Shown piece by piece: positions 1 to 5,075 of a stretch of 6,910 nt of DNA. How positions within the stretch are numbered: position 1 is the stretch's first letter; each line of letters begins with the position of its first letter. Position numbers and translations under genes: made by a program. The DNA lies in assembly GCF_934424005.1 (NCBI RefSeq), contig NZ_CAKRXI010000069.1, positions 1 through 6,910 on the forward strand, read 5' to 3'. The DNA comes from an uncultured Blautia sp. (GTDB lineage Bacteria; Bacillota; Clostridia; Lachnospirales; Lachnospiraceae). The notes under the pieces are model-generated. The model had not been told where the DNA came from. It did no database searches and was given only the letters and a program-made list of their open reading frames with translations.

Positions 1-21
1 ATAGAAGATGGGTAAAAAAAT

Positions 22-84
22 ATGAGAGAATATGATTATCGTCAAAAATGGACAAAACTGTTGACCCCGGAAATTGTGGAAATT
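22..84 (+). pseudogene. Probable N-terminal stub of a Fic-family protein
   Basis: An ATG-started frame begins MREYDYRQKWTKLLTPEIVE, which resembles the opening residues of clostridial Fic (AMP-transferase/filamentation) proteins as I remember them. After about 21 codons the resemblance stops. The frame stays open to 213, but that part lies opposite the flavin-binding gene and looks meaningless. The Fic core motif (HPFxxGNGR) is absent, so no activity is expected. A hairpin with a T-run follows directly. The upstream bases (AGAAGATGGG) give only a weak ribosome site. It could also be a chance ORF; the family assignment rests on a short N-terminal match from memory. Confidence 0.4.
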
Positions 85-88
85 AATG

Positions 89-107
89 ATCCCAGAGGGA
101 TTTTTTT
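89..107 (+). terminator. Small Rho-independent-type terminator reading rightward
   Basis: ATCCC (89-93) and GGGAT (97-101) form a 5-bp stem with an AGA loop, followed by a run of seven T (101-107). The stem is short, so strength is doubtful. The T-run lies only on the plus-strand side, so it would serve a plus-strand transcript entering from the left (the Fic stub), not the minus-strand gene that ends at 142. Confidence 0.4.
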
Positions 108-141
108 ATTATTCATAGCATCTCTCCAGTTTTTATTTCAT

Positions 142-618
142 TCACTTCTCCTGTATCTCTTTACCGCTGATATGCTCAATCTCTATCGCAAAGAGCTGCA
201 CGGCTTTTCCTGAACGTTCAATTTCTTCATCGATCAGCTGTTCATTCGGATAGTATTTCCTGGCGATTTTCTTAAGAATCTCTGTTGCTTCTGTGCCTTC
301 TTCCAACAGATGGCATCTGCCAAATACAACCGTGCTCTGCACAAACGGTGCCCATGCTTCTTCTTTTACAGTTTCATTTCCGTAAACGGTGAAGCATACC
401 TTGTCGCTTGCTTTCAAGGCATCGACTTTGTGACCGGCACGTGCTCCATGGAAATATATTTTCCCGGCATTGCTGTCATAGAAGTAATTGATGGGAATCG
501 CGTATGGATATCCATCATCTCCATTTACCGCAAGCACGCCACGTCTGCTGCACTGCAAAAGTTCTTTCGCAGCATCAAGATCCATTTCTTTTTTCTTTCT
601 TCGAATCGGTCTGAACAT
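142..618 (-). CDS. Pyridoxamine 5'-phosphate oxidase-like flavin-binding protein (NimA-like)
   Basis: This 158-residue protein looks like a full-length member of the split-barrel, FMN-binding PNPOx-like superfamily, in the branch that includes 5-nitroimidazole reductases (NimA). The start MFRPIRRKKKEM is typical. The core RRGVLAVNGDDGYPYAIPIN (25-44), KIYFHGARAGHKVDAL (53-68) and KVCFTVYGNE (73-82) matches the flavin/cofactor-binding strands, and the tail IEHISGKEI is also family-like. I chose the ATG at 616-618 because GGAGAGG lies 7 bases upstream of it; the ATG five codons earlier (631-633) has no ribosome site. It is the last gene of the left minus-strand block, 80 bp after the aldo/keto reductase. 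The substrate is unknown: nitro-compound reduction is possible, but many relatives only bind a flavin or heme. Likely a cytosolic dimer. Confidence 0.85.
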   Translation of the reverse strand: MFRPIRRKKKEMDLDAAKELLQCSRRGVLAVNGDDGYPYAIPINYFYDSNAGKIYFHGARAGHKVDALKASDKVCFTVYGNETVKEEAWAPFVQSTVVFGRCHLLEEGTEATEILKKIARKYYPNEQLIDEEIERSGKAVQLFAIEIEHISGKEIQEK

Positions 619-645
619 TACTTTCCTCTCCATTCATGCACAAAT

Positions 646-674
646 TTTATAACGACTTTTTATTGGATAAAATG
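646..674 (-). promoter_or_regulatory. Weak candidate promoter for the flavin-binding gene
   Basis: In the 80-bp gap after the aldo/keto reductase, TATAAA (646-651) has CATTTT (669-674) 17 bp upstream. The -10 box is good and the -35 poor. The gap has no terminator, so read-through from the upstream gene is equally likely. Confidence 0.3.
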
Positions 675-698
675 TGTCGCTACTCATTTTCCTTACTT

Positions 699-1844
699 TT
701 AACATCCAAACAATTTCGCTGTCTTTTCCATCCTCTCTGCGATCGGGACACCGAATGGACAGCGGGATTCGCAGGCGTGACAGGTGATGCATTCGGAAGC
801 TTTGTGTTCCAGCAGTTCGTAATGGGACTGAACGGTTGCCGGAACTTCCGGCTGCATGGTTGCGAGGTCATAAAATTTGTTAATCATTGCGATATCCAGA
901 TTGGAAACACATGGTTTGCAGTGACCGCAGTATGTACATTCTCCACGATAAGAATGAAATGGTGCATTTGCGATCACAGATGCATAATCTTTTTCTTCTT
1001 CGGTTGCAGTTTCATATGCAGCAGCCTGGTCTACCTGCTCTTTTGTGTCATAGCCGCACATGATAGAACAGACTGCCGGTCTGGTCAGGGCATAATGAAT
1101 GCACTGCACCGGTGTCAAGCTCACACCAAACGGGGAGCGCTTTTCGTCAAACAGTCTGCCGCCCGCAAATCCTTTCATAACAGTGATTCCCACGTCATTC
1201 TGCTCACAGACTTTGTACAAGCGCGCACGGTCCGGATCGATTCCTTTGAGGCTTGTGTCAAATTCCTCTGCAAACATCGTATCAATATTTTCACTTGCCG
1301 GAAGCATGTCGAATGCCGGATTGATGCTGAAAAGGATCATCTCCACATAACCGGATTCTGCTGCTTTGACTGCAACCTTCGGATTGTGGGAGCTCATACC
1401 GATGTGGTGGATCACACCATTGTTTTTTAATTCCATCACATACTGGAGATAATCAGAATGCTGGATCTGCTCCCATTCTTCTTCGGAATCCACATAATGG
1501 ATCATCCCAAGATCAATATAGTCTGTCTGCAGACGCTTTAATAAATCCTCAAACGCCGGACGCACATACTTCATATCTCTGGTACGGAAATACTGCTCGT
1601 CCTTCCATGTAGAACCAATATGTCCCTGGATAAACCACTGGTCACGGTTTTCTTTGATTCCCTCGCCAATGATGTTCCTGGATTTCGGATCTGCCATCCA
1701 GCAGTCCAGGATGTTGATTCCCTTCGAAGACGCATAACGGATCAGCTCAATGCTCTCCTCCTCCGGATGCCGCTCCAGCCATTCACCGCCAAATCCAACT
1801 TCACTTACCATAAGACCAGTTTTGCCTAATCTGCGTGTTTTCAT
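699..1844 (-). CDS. Aldo/keto reductase with C-terminal 4Fe-4S ferredoxin-like domain
   Basis: A 381-residue TIM-barrel oxidoreductase fused to an iron-sulfur domain (COG1453-type). The barrel begins MKTRRLGKTGLMVSEVGFGGEW. Later barrel strands include DYIDLGMIHYVDS (108-120) and GVIHHIGMSSHN (143-154). Two cysteine clusters close the protein: C303, C306, C309, C312 (CxxCxxCxxC) and C352, C355, C358, C362-P (CxxCxxCxxxCP), enough for one or two 4Fe-4S clusters. Of the classical AKR catalytic tetrad, Asp47 and His116 are visible, while the Tyr position is Asp52 and the Lys position is His75 (IQGHIG). I recall similar changes in other Fe-S AKRs, so this may be a subfamily trait. The start has a strong GGAGGG site 6 bases upstream. 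A perfect 12-bp palindrome lies just upstream. The substrate is not predictable; electron transfer through the clusters in the anaerobic cytosol is an inference. Confidence 0.92.
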   Translation of the reverse strand: MKTRRLGKTGLMVSEVGFGGEWLERHPEEESIELIRYASSKGINILDCWMADPKSRNIIGEGIKENRDQWFIQGHIGSTWKDEQYFRTRDMKYVRPAFEDLLKRLQTDYIDLGMIHYVDSEEEWEQIQHSDYLQYVMELKNNGVIHHIGMSSHNPKVAVKAAESGYVEMILFSINPAFDMLPASENIDTMFAEEFDTSLKGIDPDRARLYKVCEQNDVGITVMKGFAGGRLFDEKRSPFGVSLTPVQCIHYALTRPAVCSIMCGYDTKEQVDQAAAYETATEEEKDYASVIANAPFHSYRGECTYCGHCKPCVSNLDIAMINKFYDLATMQPEVPATVQSHYELLEHKASECITCHACESRCPFGVPIAERMEKTAKLFGC

Positions 1845-1870
1845 GATTTTCCCTCCATTAATCTATAGTT

Positions 1871-1882
1871 ACTGTGCACAGT
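1871..1882. promoter_or_regulatory. Perfect 12-bp palindrome, candidate operator of the aldo/keto reductase
   Basis: ACTGTGCACAGT is a perfect inverted repeat lying 26 bp upstream of the aldo/keto reductase ATG. On the minus strand a TATAAC hexamer (1882-1887) adjoins it, which would put the transcription start inside the palindrome, a classical repressor position. A second possible -10 (TATAGA, 1862-1867) would leave almost no leader. No good -35 is seen, so the promoter itself is uncertain. Confidence 0.4.
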
Positions 1883-1887
1883 TATAT

Positions 1888-2115
1888 TCATTTCTCCGTG
1901 ATCTTACATTTCGCGACTGCATTCCTCACACGGTGGTCAATGTCCATATGTGCTCTGCGGCATTCCTTGGGATATTTTTTTACTGACTGGAATGCCAGTT
2001 TCACAAAAATCCCGGAACCAATCGGCAGCAGTTTGCCATGGATTTTCTCAAGCTTGATCATTTCTTCTTCCGTGATCGGGTGCGCGGCCAATGAAACCTT
2101 TCTGATATTTTCCAA
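1888..2115 (-). CDS. Hypothetical 75-codon ORF, possibly a C-terminal remnant
   Basis: The frame encodes a plausible soluble protein segment (…AHPITEEEMIKLEKIHGKLLPIGSG…, ending KCKITEK), charged and with helical character. I do not recognise the family. The only start giving full length is a TTG without a ribosome site. Upstream the frame stays open for about 10 more codons, to a TAG at 2146-2148, with no ATG. An internal ATG at 2059-2061 (residue 19) has GGAAG upstream, but this probably reflects Glu/Lys codons. It sits 44 bp after the fusion gene and ends just before the aldo/keto reductase palindrome. The lack of a start suggests the tail of a truncated gene rather than an intact small gene. 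Confidence 0.45.
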   Translation of the reverse strand: MENIRKVSLAAHPITEEEMIKLEKIHGKLLPIGSGIFVKLAFQSVKKYPKECRRAHMDIDHRVRNAVAKCKITEK

Positions 2116-2159
2116 AAAGATTTCATTTTTTATTTTTATGAAAATCTATAAAAAGTTCA

Positions 2160-2780
2160 TCAAATGCCATATTTCTTCAGATCAACTCTACCATCGACTA
2201 CTTCTACGCCATCTTCCTCAAGGAGTTTCGCCTGTGACTTTGCCCCGCCAAACGCAAATGCTCCTGCCAGTTCTCCCTTCGCATTTACTACGCGAAAACA
2301 CGGGATGTGCTCCGGATCCGGATTTTTGTGCAGGGCATTTCCAACTGCTCTTGACATCTTCGCATTGCCTGCCATCTCTGCCACTTTTCCATAGGTTGCA
2401 ACATGACCTTTTGGGATTCGTTTGACTGCTTCGTAGATCCGTTTCGTCGGACTGTCTGTGATGATATCATAGCTTTCGGCGATCATTCTTTTGATATCTT
2501 TATCCGGTATACTGCCATCCAGAATAATCGTGTTCCAGTGCTCTTTATTCTGATGATAACCTGCGATCACGGCATCATACGCAGACCGCCAGAAGTCACG
2601 CCACTCCGGATTCACCTTTACATTAAGATTGATATATCCGTCTTTTTCGTAGATCCAGAGGAAGGCTTTCTTACTTCCTTTCACCCTCACCAGCTGCCAG
2701 TTTGGATCTTTGAATGGACGTTCTTCATATACATTTTTGAAAGACATACCAAATTTCAGTACCTCTTCGCGTGTTTTCAT
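2160..2780 (-). CDS. MmcQ/YjbR-like domain fused to methylated-DNA cysteine methyltransferase DNA-binding domain
   Basis: A 206-residue two-domain protein. Residues 1 to about 108 match the MmcQ/YjbR (CyaY-like fold, putative DNA-binding) family: WQLVRVKGSKKAFLWIY, NVKVNPEWRDFWRSAYDAVIAGYH, KEHWNTIILDGSIP. Residues 112-206 match the C-terminal domain of O6-alkylguanine-DNA alkyltransferases: GHVATYGKVAEMAGNAKMSRAVGNALHKNP with the Arg finger, then the acceptor motif IPCFRVVNAKGELAGAFAFGG. The acceptor Cys161 is present, so this is not an alkyltransferase-like (Trp) protein. The usual PCHR His is Phe162, and the family's N-terminal domain is replaced by MmcQ. Such fusions are known in Firmicutes as far as I recall. 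The start is preceded by AAGGAG with a 5-base gap. Expected role: cytosolic alkyl-DNA repair or lesion sensing. Confidence 0.9.
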   Translation of the reverse strand: MKTREEVLKFGMSFKNVYEERPFKDPNWQLVRVKGSKKAFLWIYEKDGYINLNVKVNPEWRDFWRSAYDAVIAGYHQNKEHWNTIILDGSIPDKDIKRMIAESYDIITDSPTKRIYEAVKRIPKGHVATYGKVAEMAGNAKMSRAVGNALHKNPDPEHIPCFRVVNAKGELAGAFAFGGAKSQAKLLEEDGVEVVDGRVDLKKYGI

Positions 2781-2809
2781 AGTTTCTCCTTCTCTACTTT
2801 ACTTCATTT

Positions 2810-2941
2810 TTATTTCTTCGCCATTTTATCGCTCATTTCCTGACTGCTTATGACAGAAATAAATTCGAAATCTGTAACATCATTCCAGTTTGATGCCCAT
2901 TCATGAAGCAACTCTTCACTCTCTGCCTCATTGATCTGATA
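2810..2941 (-). pseudogene. Orphan C-terminal fragment of an unidentified gene
   Basis: An open frame of 43 codons bounded by TGA (2942-2944) and TAA (2810-2812) reads YQINEAESEELLHEWASNW then NDVTDFEFISVISSQEMSDKMAKK. Its composition (acidic helix, then a hydrophobic strand and a Lys-rich end) looks like the natural end of a soluble protein. It has no start codon or ribosome site. It is in a different frame from the GNAT remnant that overlaps it, and it ends 29 bp before the fusion gene. I read it as the tail of a second gene joined to the truncated GNAT gene by a deletion. The family is not recognised. Confidence 0.45.
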
Positions 2942-3123
2942 TCAGGTATTTCCATAATGATCAGATGTGAGACACCCCGCAATGCCTGTGGAACATATTC
3001 TTTAATCTGAGTTATCTCCGCATCCGAAAGAAAATGATGTGTCGCACGGACAGATGCTTTCCAGATATCCAAAAGATCTGCTGCCAGCCGGGGCGTTCTT
3101 TCCCTGACTTCGTATATTTTCAT
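2848..3123 (-). pseudogene. Truncated GNAT-family N-acetyltransferase
   Basis: The first 55 or so residues (MKIYEVRERTPRLAADLLDIW, SVRATHHFLSDAEITQIKEYVPQAL, SHLIIMEI) are the N-terminal part of a GNAT acetyltransferase. The protein then runs into unrelated sequence (PDIRSMRQRVKS…) and stops at residue 91. The acetyl-CoA pyrophosphate-binding motif (Q/RxxGxG/A) and the C-terminal half are missing, and the family is usually about 140-150 residues, so it should be inactive. I chose the ATG at 3121-3123 because AAAGGA lies 9 bases upstream of it; a start six codons earlier is possible. Promoter and ribosome site remain intact, so the stub may still be translated. Probably a deletion scar. Confidence 0.75.
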
Positions 3124-3153
3124 TTCATGATTTCCTTTCATAAATGATTTCTT

Positions 3154-3182
3154 ATTATATCATTTTATCCTCGGGAATCCAA
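3154..3182 (-). promoter_or_regulatory. Sigma-A-type promoter upstream of the GNAT remnant
   Basis: A perfect TATAAT (3154-3159) has TTGGAT (3177-3182) 17 bp upstream, and lies 30 bp before the GNAT start. It is the only strong promoter seen in the left block and follows the AraC-gene terminator. Since no terminator separates the genes downstream, it may now drive the MmcQ-alkyltransferase gene and perhaps the genes after it. Confidence 0.65.
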
Positions 3183-3205
3183 TTCCTTCTACATCAATAT
3201 AACGT

Positions 3206-3250
3206 AAAAAGCGGAACTTTTCCTGTTCATCAGAAGACGTTCCACTTTTT
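3206..3250 (-). terminator. Rho-independent terminator of the AraC-type regulator operon
   Basis: AAAAAGCGGAAC (3206-3217) pairs with GTTCCACTTTTT (3239-3250) with a single C/A mismatch. A T-run follows in both orientations, so it could act bidirectionally. It begins 10 bp after the regulator's stop codon and separates the two minus-strand transcription units. Confidence 0.8.
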
Positions 3251-3260
3251 TAAATCCTCA

Positions 3261-4142
3261 TTATTCTGCTTTCTCATTCACCGCGATCCAGATCTCGCAC
3301 TGGTAATTCGGATCTGAGACATCCTGTGATGAGTAGACCTCAAACTCCACATTCTCCGCATACTCATACTGTGCGCTCTGCGGGAAAAATTCTGTGACGA
3401 TCTTATGATAAGTCTCGATAAACGCATCCGGCATCTTTCCTTTGCTCGTAAATACCGCATAAGTATTCGCCGGGATTGTCACGATTTCCAGGTCGTCATC
3501 GACTTTTCTTCCATCATACTCCACACCAATTCCATAAGGAAACTGCTTCGCATTAAGCTCAGAAGAAAAACAAATCCCAAGCAGACCTTTCATCACCGGA
3601 TTCTCCGGCATGCAGGCGATCAACCTTCCCATTGTTCCGTCCGCACCGTACTCCTGCCACATTGCAGTAATATCAGGCGTGGCATTTGCCGACTGTGGTT
3701 TTCCAACTCTTTTTCTCTTGCAGACAACCTGAAACGCTTCTCTCTTCTCAATTCTGTAATCCATTTTACTGCCTCCTGTTAAGGTTAATTTTACAGACAG
3801 GGGAGTAAAGATTCTGACTTTGCCGCTGTGTTTTGCTTCACTTGGTGCAACGCCATGAAATCGGGTAAAGGCACGCGAAAAACTTTCCGGCGTATCATAT
3901 CCGTATTTTATTGCTATGTCGATGATCTTTACATTTCCCTTCGACAGTTCTTCGCCTGCCAGGGAAAGGCGGCGCATACGAATATAATCACCAAGCGAAA
4001 ATCCGCACAAAATACCGAAGACTCTCTGAAAATGAAACGAAGACGAATACGCCTGTTTTGCCACTTCTTCGAAGTCAATTTCTTCTGTTATATTCGCTTC
4101 TACATAATCAATTGCTCTCTGTATTCCCTGTATCCAGTTCAT
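3261..4142 (-). CDS. AraC-family transcriptional regulator with GyrI-like ligand-binding domain
   Basis: A 293-residue, full-length protein. Residues 8-105 hold the two helix-turn-helix units of the AraC/XylS DNA-binding domain: EEIDFEEVAKQAYSSSFHFQRVF, then IIDIAIKYGYDTPESFSRAFTRFHGVAPSEA. Residues 126-291 form a GyrI-like/BmrR-type effector-binding domain starting MDYRIEKREAFQVVCKRKRVG and ending with the typical NYQCEIWIAV. This order (HTH first, as in Rob and related proteins) fits regulators that sense small lipophilic or cationic compounds and switch efflux or detoxification genes. The start follows GGGAGGGAG. The promoter-proximal NUDIX gene and NUDIX stub lie just upstream in the same direction, and the terminator follows. 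The ligand and targets are unknown. Confidence 0.92.
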   Translation of the reverse strand: MNWIQGIQRAIDYVEANITEEIDFEEVAKQAYSSSFHFQRVFGILCGFSLGDYIRMRRLSLAGEELSKGNVKIIDIAIKYGYDTPESFSRAFTRFHGVAPSEAKHSGKVRIFTPLSVKLTLTGGSKMDYRIEKREAFQVVCKRKRVGKPQSANATPDITAMWQEYGADGTMGRLIACMPENPVMKGLLGICFSSELNAKQFPYGIGVEYDGRKVDDDLEIVTIPANTYAVFTSKGKMPDAFIETYHKIVTEFFPQSAQYEYAENVEFEVYSSQDVSDPNYQCEIWIAVNEKAE

Positions 4143-4175
4143 GCTTTCACTCCCTCCCTTCCTGGTGATTACAGT

Positions 4176-4415
4176 CTAGCAAAATATAAGAGACATTTCC
4201 TGACTCTGCGTGCTCCCAGGTGTTATGAAAAAAACACCTCTATCTTTTACTTTTTCCACTGGCACACCGGAAAGCTCAGCCATCATTTCAGCAGAAATAT
4301 CCCGGATGCGTTCATAACGTTCTTTATCATAAACATCTCTTCCATAGGTAAGCCCTGCCTGTGCAAGACTCTGCAGTTCCACGATCAGATCGATCCATTG
4401 TTTATTTTTATCCAT
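4176..4415 (-). pseudogene. N-terminal stub of a NUDIX hydrolase (catalytic domain lost)
   Basis: Residues 1-58, beginning MDKNKQWIDLIVELQSLAQA and continuing through GLTYGRDVYDKERYERIRDISAEMMAELSGVPVEKVKD, match the helical N-terminal domain (Nudix_N type) of the roughly 200-residue NUDIX hydrolases acting on nucleoside-diphosphate-linked substrates. After VKD the NUDIX domain is absent: 21 unrelated residues follow and then TAG. No GX5EX7REUXEEXGU motif exists here. GAAGGGA lies about 9 bases before the ATG at 4413-4415; a longer in-frame start at 4475 would overlap the upstream gene and is unlikely. A T7 run (4228-4234) lies at the point where another frame takes over (4150-4239), ending in a TGA that overlaps the regulator's ribosome site. 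Probably a deletion remnant. Confidence 0.65.
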
Positions 4416-4431
4416 CTTGTAAGTTCCCTTC

Positions 4432-4893
4432 TCAATACAAATTGATCTTCGTTTCGACAAGTCTGTCACCTTCATACTGCAATTTCACCGAAAAAAAGCG
4501 TTCTTCGCCTGAAAGAAGCAGATCAAGAAACACTTTATCCCCTTCCCAGGCAGGAAGTTCCGATACCCTGGCTTTGTCGATCCAACAAAGCTCACCCTCA
4601 TTGCATTCGATCAGTTCACCTGTATATCCGTCCGCTGTAAACACGCACATAAGCTCGGATTCACATTCGCTGTTTATAAACGTTACCAGCCCGCGAAATT
4701 TATACGAGGTGAGCGTAAGTCCTGTTTCTTCCTTCACTTCACGCACGAGACATTCCTCAGGCGTTTCCTGGCTTTCCACATGCCCGCCGACGCCGATCCA
4801 TTTGCCTTCGTTCATGTCATTCTTCTTTTTTACTCTGTGAAGCATCAGATATTTATTATCATTTTCTATGTAACACAACGTAGTTGTCGTCAT
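4432..4893 (-). CDS. NUDIX hydrolase, MutT/8-oxo-dGTP diphosphatase-like
   Basis: A NUDIX pyrophosphohydrolase with a perfect box (numbering from the ATG at 4914): G44-x5-E50-x7-R58-E59-V60-x-E62-E63-x-G65-L66, within GVGGHVESQETPEECLVREVKEETGLTL. The opening TTTTLCYIENDNKYLMLHRVKKKND and GKWIGVGGH resemble the MutT-like branch that hydrolyses oxidised nucleotides, but substrate cannot be fixed from sequence. I prefer the start at 4891-4893 (MTTTTLCY, 153 residues): AAAGGA lies 8 bases before it and relatives begin there. The ATG at 4914 has only a weak TAGGAA site. The gene ends 16 bp before the NUDIX stub. The IS right end lies only 36 bp upstream, so the gene has no room for its own full promoter and may depend on transcription from the element. 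Confidence 0.9.
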   Translation of the reverse strand: MTTTTLCYIENDNKYLMLHRVKKKNDMNEGKWIGVGGHVESQETPEECLVREVKEETGLTLTSYKFRGLVTFINSECESELMCVFTADGYTGELIECNEGELCWIDKARVSELPAWEGDKVFLDLLLSGEERFFSVKLQYEGDRLVETKINLY

Positions 4894-4929
4894 TCCAGTT
4901 TTCCTTTCTTTCATACATTCCTATCTCTA

Positions 4930-5075
4930 TTGACACTCCCCACAGCTAAAGCAGGGGGATTCTTGCTTCTACCACTACTGCATTGGTGAATACCTTACGG
5001 TACTGCAATGTCTTACACAGTGTCCACAAGCTGGATTATACTGTTCCCGTATGCCCTACGGTACAGTTTTTGTCT
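4930..5075 (-). ncRNA. Predicted omega RNA (reRNA) scaffold of TnpB
   Basis: The 146 bases between the tnpB stop and the right end are non-coding on the tnpB strand and highly structured. They hold hairpin A (ACTGT 5040-5044 / ACAGT 5063-5067 with inner CCGTA/TACGG), hairpin B (CATTG 4981-4985 / CAATG 5006-5010 with inner TACC/GGTA) and the right-end hairpin. In characterised TnpB systems the RNA guide scaffold comes from this region, extends into the 3' part of tnpB and ends in about 16-20 bases of flanking DNA. Here the guide would start at 4929 and read leftward (TAGAGATAGGAATG…). The 5' end of the RNA is not determined. Confidence 0.65.
4938..4958. repeat. Right-end hairpin of the IS element
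   Basis: CCCC (4938-4941) pairs with GGGG (4955-4958), extendable by T4937-A4959. The 13-base loop contains AGCTAAAGC with a possible inner GC/GC pair. On the element's strand GAAT lies directly 5' of the hairpin and TCAA 4 bases after it, the IS608 guide and cleavage arrangement. It is the expected TnpA binding site and also the last stem of the omega RNA. Confidence 0.75.

Noticed and set aside
636..1430. Long plus-strand open frame (264 codons)
   Set aside because: It lies opposite the aldo/keto reductase, is rich in Cys, Phe and His as antisense frames are, and has no ribosome site or family resemblance.
4204..4242. GGTGTT/AACACC inverted repeat as a terminator in the NUDIX stub
   Set aside because: No T-run follows on the minus strand and the next gene follows closely, so read-through seems intended.
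3828..4445. Plus-strand open frame (205 codons) across the regulator and NUDIX stub
   Set aside because: An antisense shadow: it covers parts of two minus-strand genes and has no protein-like motifs.
4930..4935. TTGACA on the plus strand, a perfect -35 box
   Set aside because: It is the end of the IS right end (complement of TGTCAA); no -10 box follows at 16-18 bp and there is no plus-strand gene.
4981..5067. Repeated hairpins that might suggest a small CRISPR-like array
   Set aside because: There are only two dissimilar hairpins without regular spacers; position after tnpB explains them as omega RNA.
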